A DNA stretch of 11,037 nucleotides from an uncultured Planctomycetaceae bacterium. Lineage in GTDB: Bacteria; Planctomycetota; Planctomycetia; Pirellulales; Pirellulaceae. Shown here one piece after another: positions 8,198-11,037 of the stretch (the first letter of the stretch is position 1; each line of letters begins with the position of its first letter). The stretch lies in NCBI GenBank assembly GCA_903921945.1, contig CAIXSC010000766.1, positions 1 through 11,037 of the forward strand, in the 5' to 3' direction. The position numbers were made by a program, and so were the translations under genes. A model generated the notes under the pieces. That model saw only the letters and a program-made list of their open reading frames with translations. It was not told the DNA's origin and did not search any database.

Positions 8198-9274
8198 ATG
8201 AGCCCGCTCGGGGAAACTCGACCGGCGCGGGCGACGCCTGCCCGCGTCCCGACCAACTTGATCACCGGGTTCCTGGGCGCGGGGAAGACAACCGCCATTC
8301 GCGGATTGCTTCCCCGGCGACCCGCGAACGCCCGTTGGTCGGTGTTCGTCAACGAGTACGGCATGGTTTCGATCGACCAAGCGTTGCTCGAGGACGGGTC
8401 GTCCGAGCTGGCGGTCCAGGAACTCGGCGGCGGCTGCTTTTGCTGTTCGACGGCGCTGCCGCTGGGACCGATGCTCGAACAGTTCATTCGCGCTACCCGG
8501 CCCGATCGGCTGCTGATCGAGCCGAGCGGGGCAGGGCATCCGGCGCGGGTGATCGACACGCTCCGCGGTGGCCGTTTCGCCGACCTGATCGATCTCCGCG
8601 CCACGATTTGCGTTGTCGATCCCCAGGATTTCGACAATCCGCGAGTCGTCCATCGCGACGTCTTCCACGACCAAATCCAGATGGCCGATGTCGTCGTCCT
8701 CAATTGGCTCGATCGCCGCGATCCGGCGCTGGTGGCCCGTTGTCGGCAATGGCTCGAAGCGTTCGATCCGCCCAAACTACTCGTAGCCGAAACGCGATTC
8801 GGCGCGCTGGACCCCGAGTGGCTCGATCTGGACGGTTCGATGGTCCGCCCGCCAAAGTTTCCGCTTGCGCATGGACACGCGTTGGCGTTGCCGCCGCTGG
8901 TCGAACTCAAGGAGTTCCAGTCCCGCGGGGAAGAACGCCATCATGTCGCCACTCCGCGTCCTGGCGCGCCGCTGCGGTTGGAGAATTCGGGCCAAGGGCA
9001 ATGGGCGTGTGGATGGCTGTTCGCGCCCGGCGAGCGGTTCGCGCGGGATGAACTGCTCGATTTACTCGGTTGGATCCGCCCCGTCGTGCGGCTCAAGGGC
9101 GTGTTCCACTGCGTGGATGATTGGTGGCAGGTGAACCGTGTCGCGGATGAAACCACGGTTGGATTATCCGCCTATCGCCGCGATAGCCGGCTGGAAATCA
9201 TCTGCGACGATGGCCCGCGCGACTGGGCGTTGATCGAACGCCAGTTGCTCGCCTGCCTCGCCCATGACGCATGA
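8198..9274 (+). CDS. G3E-family (COG0523, CobW-like) P-loop GTPase, putative metallochaperone
   Basis: The 358-residue product has the COG0523 layout. The P-loop is TGFLGAGKTT (residues 23-32), then VNEYG (51-55), the family's metal-binding CxCC in GGGCFCC (C80, C82, C83), and LIEPSGAGHP (106-115). A C-terminal CobW_C-like domain begins near GWLFAPGERF (272-281) and ends at the stop. Relatives use GTP hydrolysis to deliver or insert metals such as zinc, cobalt or iron; the client here is unknown. Oddly, the guanine-specificity motif NKxD reads NWLD (169-172), within ADVVVLNWLD, where relatives I recall have NKTD or NKxD. The lysine is replaced by tryptophan. Otherwise the protein looks intact. 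It starts 55 bp after ilvD on the same strand and is probably co-transcribed. No good Shine-Dalgarno precedes the ATG at 8198, so the exact start is less certain than the gene. Confidence 0.9.
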   Translation: MSPLGETRPARATPARVPTNLITGFLGAGKTTAIRGLLPRRPANARWSVFVNEYGMVSIDQALLEDGSSELAVQELGGGCFCCSTALPLGPMLEQFIRATRPDRLLIEPSGAGHPARVIDTLRGGRFADLIDLRATICVVDPQDFDNPRVVHRDVFHDQIQMADVVVLNWLDRRDPALVARCRQWLEAFDPPKLLVAETRFGALDPEWLDLDGSMVRPPKFPLAHGHALALPPLVELKEFQSRGEERHHVATPRPGAPLRLENSGQGQWACGWLFAPGERFARDELLDLLGWIRPVVRLKGVFHCVDDWWQVNRVADETTVGLSAYRRDSRLEIICDDGPRDWALIERQLLACLAHDA

Positions 9275-9404
9275 TCGCGACAAGGGGTGTCGAGGCGGCG
9301 CTGACCAAGGTTTGCTGCCGGTCGAAGGCATGGTCGGCACGTCTGAACTGCGATGCTTACGGAACGCGGAGTCAACGGGATGGAACACGGGTACCCAATG
9401 GCTA

Positions 9405-9440
9405 GAATGTGACGTGCGCTAGCACGTGACTCGCACATTC
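9405..9440. promoter_or_regulatory. Bulged inverted repeat upstream of the ATPase/TOPRIM-like pair
   Basis: GAATGTGACGTGC (9405-9417) pairs, around the tetraloop GCTA, with GCACGT (9422-9427) and, after a 6-base bulge GACTCG, with CACATTC (9434-9440). That is 13 Watson-Crick pairs. It lies about 120-155 bases before the ATPase start and 131 bases after the GTPase stop. It could be an operator or leader hairpin of the defence-like operon, a transcription stop for the ilvD/GTPase unit (though no T run follows), or an element boundary. Confidence 0.5.
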
Positions 9441-9559
9441 GCCGCTGGATTGCCGATTTCTACCGCCAATACAAAGTTTGCGCCCCATTCGGCGGAAGCG
9501 GAGTTTGCGTTCGATTGACCGCATTCGCCAATACGATCGAGGGACGAAGCAAAGCTAAA

Positions 9560-10675
9560 ATGAAGCTTAAACATGTCTTGATTCGGAATTTCAAAGGAAT
9601 ACAGAACGTGGAGTTTCCAACGGAGGATTCTCCACAAGCTCTTCGCGCCATCACAGCGCTGTTGGGCGACAATGGAAGTGGCAAGACAACGGTGCTCCAG
9701 GCAATCGCCTTGACACTGTCAATGGCCACACGCCGAACACGCGACGTCGCCTCGTTCAATTGGCATGGTTTTGTTCCAGAACGCGTACCGAGCCTTGGAC
9801 CGACGTTTGTCGAACTTCTCGTATCGTTTGAACCCGAGGAAATCGCGTTGACCCACGAGTTGTTTATCGCGTGGCAAGATTCGCTTCCTCCCGAACGCCG
9901 ACAGACGATGAGAATTGTCCCTCCCGCGGACAAACAGGACGTGACTCTAAGATTTGAGCAAGGTCGCGTGAGTTCTCCCGATGGTTTTGAGGCAGTCAAC
10001 CAGTTTCTAGGCCGCTATTATGTCAAGACCCTGAAACATACTCGGCCGGAGTTGAAAGACAGTTTTGCGAAGCTCGGCGATGTTTTCTGGTTTGACCAGC
10101 ACCGCAATCTTGGCTCGCTCATGGCGGACGATTTGAAAGGAGACGAGTCGTACTACGGCAAGGCAAGTGGAGAGGTCGTCACTGAGGGCTGGCACGCCGG
10201 CGTTGAGCAGCTCCGAGAATACCTTGTCGGTTGGTGGGGCTTTCATACAACACCGGGACGCCGCGGGAAGGATTTTGTTCCTTTGTTACAGGATGCACTG
10301 TCAACGGTGTTTCCCGGAACGAGATTCATTGGGATCATGCCTCGAAGCGGAGTCACGTCACCGCGAGCGAATGATTTCTATTTTCTGATCGATCGTGACG
10401 GTCGAGTCTATGACTTGGCCGAAATGTCGTCGGGCGAACAGGCCGTGTTCCCCCTGGTGTACGAATTCGTGCGTCTCGACATCAAGCGATCAGTGGTGCT
10501 CATTGATGAGCTAGAGTTGCACTTGCATCCACCGGAGCAGCAGAGGCTCTTGAGTGCCTTGCCCAAAATTGGTCCGGACTGCCAGTTCTTGATCACTACA
10601 CATTCCGAGTATCTCTCGTCCGCGATTCCCAATGAACAGGAGGTTCGACTGGAAAGGGGGACTCGGTGTCTATAG
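9560..10675 (+). CDS. ABC-type AAA ATPase (AAA15/OLD-like), probable anti-phage defence sensor
   Basis: The 371-residue product begins MKLKHVLIRNFKGI, typical of SMC/RecF/OLD-like ATPases. It carries Walker A GDNGSGKT (36-43), the ABC signature MSSGEQ (289-294), Walker B VVLIDELELHLHP (D316, E317) and the H-loop ITTHSEY (H348). It ends shortly after the H-loop, so unlike OLD nucleases it has no TOPRIM domain of its own; a TOPRIM-like protein is encoded by the next gene, which overlaps by 10 bp. Split ATPase plus TOPRIM-like pairs occur in PARIS (AriA/AriB), where the ATPase senses a phage trigger and restrains or releases the effector. That role is inferred here. The frame could extend to a TTG at 9515, but homology begins at the ATG at 9560; no strong Shine-Dalgarno is seen. 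Base composition is less GC-rich (about 52-57% in sampled lines) than upstream genes, consistent with horizontal transfer. Confidence 0.88.
   Translation: MKLKHVLIRNFKGIQNVEFPTEDSPQALRAITALLGDNGSGKTTVLQAIALTLSMATRRTRDVASFNWHGFVPERVPSLGPTFVELLVSFEPEEIALTHELFIAWQDSLPPERRQTMRIVPPADKQDVTLRFEQGRVSSPDGFEAVNQFLGRYYVKTLKHTRPELKDSFAKLGDVFWFDQHRNLGSLMADDLKGDESYYGKASGEVVTEGWHAGVEQLREYLVGWWGFHTTPGRRGKDFVPLLQDALSTVFPGTRFIGIMPRSGVTSPRANDFYFLIDRDGRVYDLAEMSSGEQAVFPLVYEFVRLDIKRSVVLIDELELHLHPPEQQRLLSALPKIGPDCQFLITTHSEYLSSAIPNEQEVRLERGTRCL
10656..10660 (+). promoter_or_regulatory. Ribosome binding site of the TOPRIM-like gene, inside the ATPase gene
   Basis: AAAGGGGG ends five bases before the GTG at 10666 and lies inside the ATPase coding sequence. 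A stronger AGGAGGT at 10638-10644 is 21 bases from the GTG, too far for direct use, and has no suitably spaced start in the downstream frame. A stop at 10633-10635 in that frame leaves GTG 10666 as the only reasonable start. Confidence 0.5.
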
Positions 10676-11037
10676 CTAAGCTGTTCATCGAGGGCAAACT
10701 CGAAGCCGAGGTGCTGAATCCAATCCTTCAGGGAAGTCCAGCGTTACTACGTGGCGGATCGAAAAACGCGCTAAGGCCACGAGCGCTTACTGAGCGTCGG
10801 GAAAATAAGGTTTCAGCCGGCTACCTGCGCGACCGTGACTTTGATTTCGATCCTCCATTGCACATGGAATGTCCGACGATTGACAGCTACGATTCCGGTG
10901 TTCCCTTTGGCTGGCGCTGGTCTCGCCACGAGTTTGAGAATGACCTAATTGAACCTGCGATCGTTAACGAAGCCATGGGGTGGTCAACGGATGGATTCAA
11001 GGAGGTCATCTGTCAGACAGCCGGCAAAATACGGTTC
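10666..11037 (+). CDS. TOPRIM-like (DUF4435-like) effector protein, partial at window end
   Basis: The frame runs from GTG 10666 to the window edge, 124 codons with no stop, so only the N-terminal part is visible. It starts inside the last codons of the ATPase gene, suggesting translational coupling. LFIEGKLEAEVL (residues 6-17) gives the first TOPRIM strand with its conserved glutamate (E9). LRDRDFDFD (54-62) gives the DxD metal motif (D56, D58). WRWSRHEFENDLIEP (83-97) resembles the R-H-E-x-E-N segment I recall from DUF4435 proteins. Such proteins are metal-dependent nucleases or nuclease-like effectors; AriB of PARIS is the best-known partner of an AAA15 ATPase. By analogy this would be the toxic effector, but target and activity are inference. 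Alternatives are a DUF4276-like TOPRIM protein or the nuclease half of a split OLD-like system. Composition matches the preceding gene and differs from the GC-rich genes upstream. Confidence 0.78.
   Translation, partial: MSIAKLFIEGKLEAEVLNPILQGSPALLRGGSKNALRPRALTERRENKVSAGYLRDRDFDFDPPLHMECPTIDSYDSGVPFGWRWSRHEFENDLIEPAIVNEAMGWSTDGFKEVICQTAGKIRF

Noticed and set aside
6247..8910. An 887-codon minus-strand open frame antisense to ilvD and the GTPase gene
   Set aside because: It is codon-aligned opposite ilvD, where a GC-rich gene rarely uses TTA, CTA or TCA, so no stops arise by chance. Its translation has no domain logic, while both plus-strand genes have clear motifs.
9278..9292. CGACA/TGTCG hairpin just after the GTPase stop as a terminator
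   Set aside because: Only five pairs and no following T run.
9403..9408. TAGAAT as a -10 box for the ATPase operon
   Set aside because: No acceptable -35 hexamer at 16-18 bases upstream; the best candidates match three of six positions.
9436..9529. Three copies of CATTCG(C/G)C at 9436, 9486 and 9522 as possible operator repeats
   Set aside because: Eight-base matches at uneven spacing are plausible by chance, and the first is part of the hairpin arm.
9515..9559. A TTG start extending the ATPase by 15 residues
   Set aside because: The extra residues do not fit the family, which begins at the strand KHVLIRNFKG; the ATG at 9560 gives a normal N-terminus.

Overview
The window looks like a GC-rich (roughly 60-65% by eye) bacterial chromosome segment, most probably from a Planctomycetota member. 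That assignment is a judgement from protein style: a giant exported protein with Pro/Ala/Thr linkers, an N-terminal segment (GRGVFLPYEKFQELW) that I associate from memory with large exported planctomycete proteins, and a divergent Nramp-like transporter. There is no rRNA, tRNA, CRISPR array or recognisable insertion sequence.

Layout. (1) Positions 1-4200, minus strand: one uninterrupted reading frame of 1400 codons that starts at 4200 and runs off the left edge. It encodes an exported, membrane-anchored protein with a signal-like segment, 13 tandem pentapeptides, a long soluble body, three C-terminal membrane helices and a low-complexity tail. No function is recognised. (2) Positions 4201-4565: a divergent intergenic region with a bulged 13-bp hairpin. 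(3) Positions 4566-6284, plus: an Nramp-fold membrane transporter with altered metal-site motifs and an approximately 100-residue inserted loop containing a perfect 36-bp tandem duplication. (4) Positions 6463-8142, plus: ilvD, dihydroxy-acid dehydratase of branched-chain amino acid synthesis. (5) Positions 8198-9274, plus: a G3E/COG0523 (CobW-like) GTPase with a CxCC metal motif, whose NKxD motif reads NWLD. (6) Positions 9275-9559: intergenic, with a strong bulged hairpin, after which composition becomes less GC-rich. (7) Positions 9560-10675 and 10666 to the right edge, plus: an ABC-type AAA ATPase overlapping by 10 bp a gene for a TOPRIM-like (DUF4435-like) protein. This resembles two-gene OLD-like or PARIS-like anti-phage modules.

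How they may work together. The transporter, the Fe-S enzyme IlvD and the COG0523 GTPase lie in a row on one strand and share a possible metal-handling theme; that link is inference only. The right-hand ATPase/TOPRIM-like pair is almost certainly one functional unit because of its overlapping arrangement. It is the most interesting item here and probably marks the edge of an accessory or defence region. Its effector gene is cut by the window end, so its catalytic domain is only partly visible.
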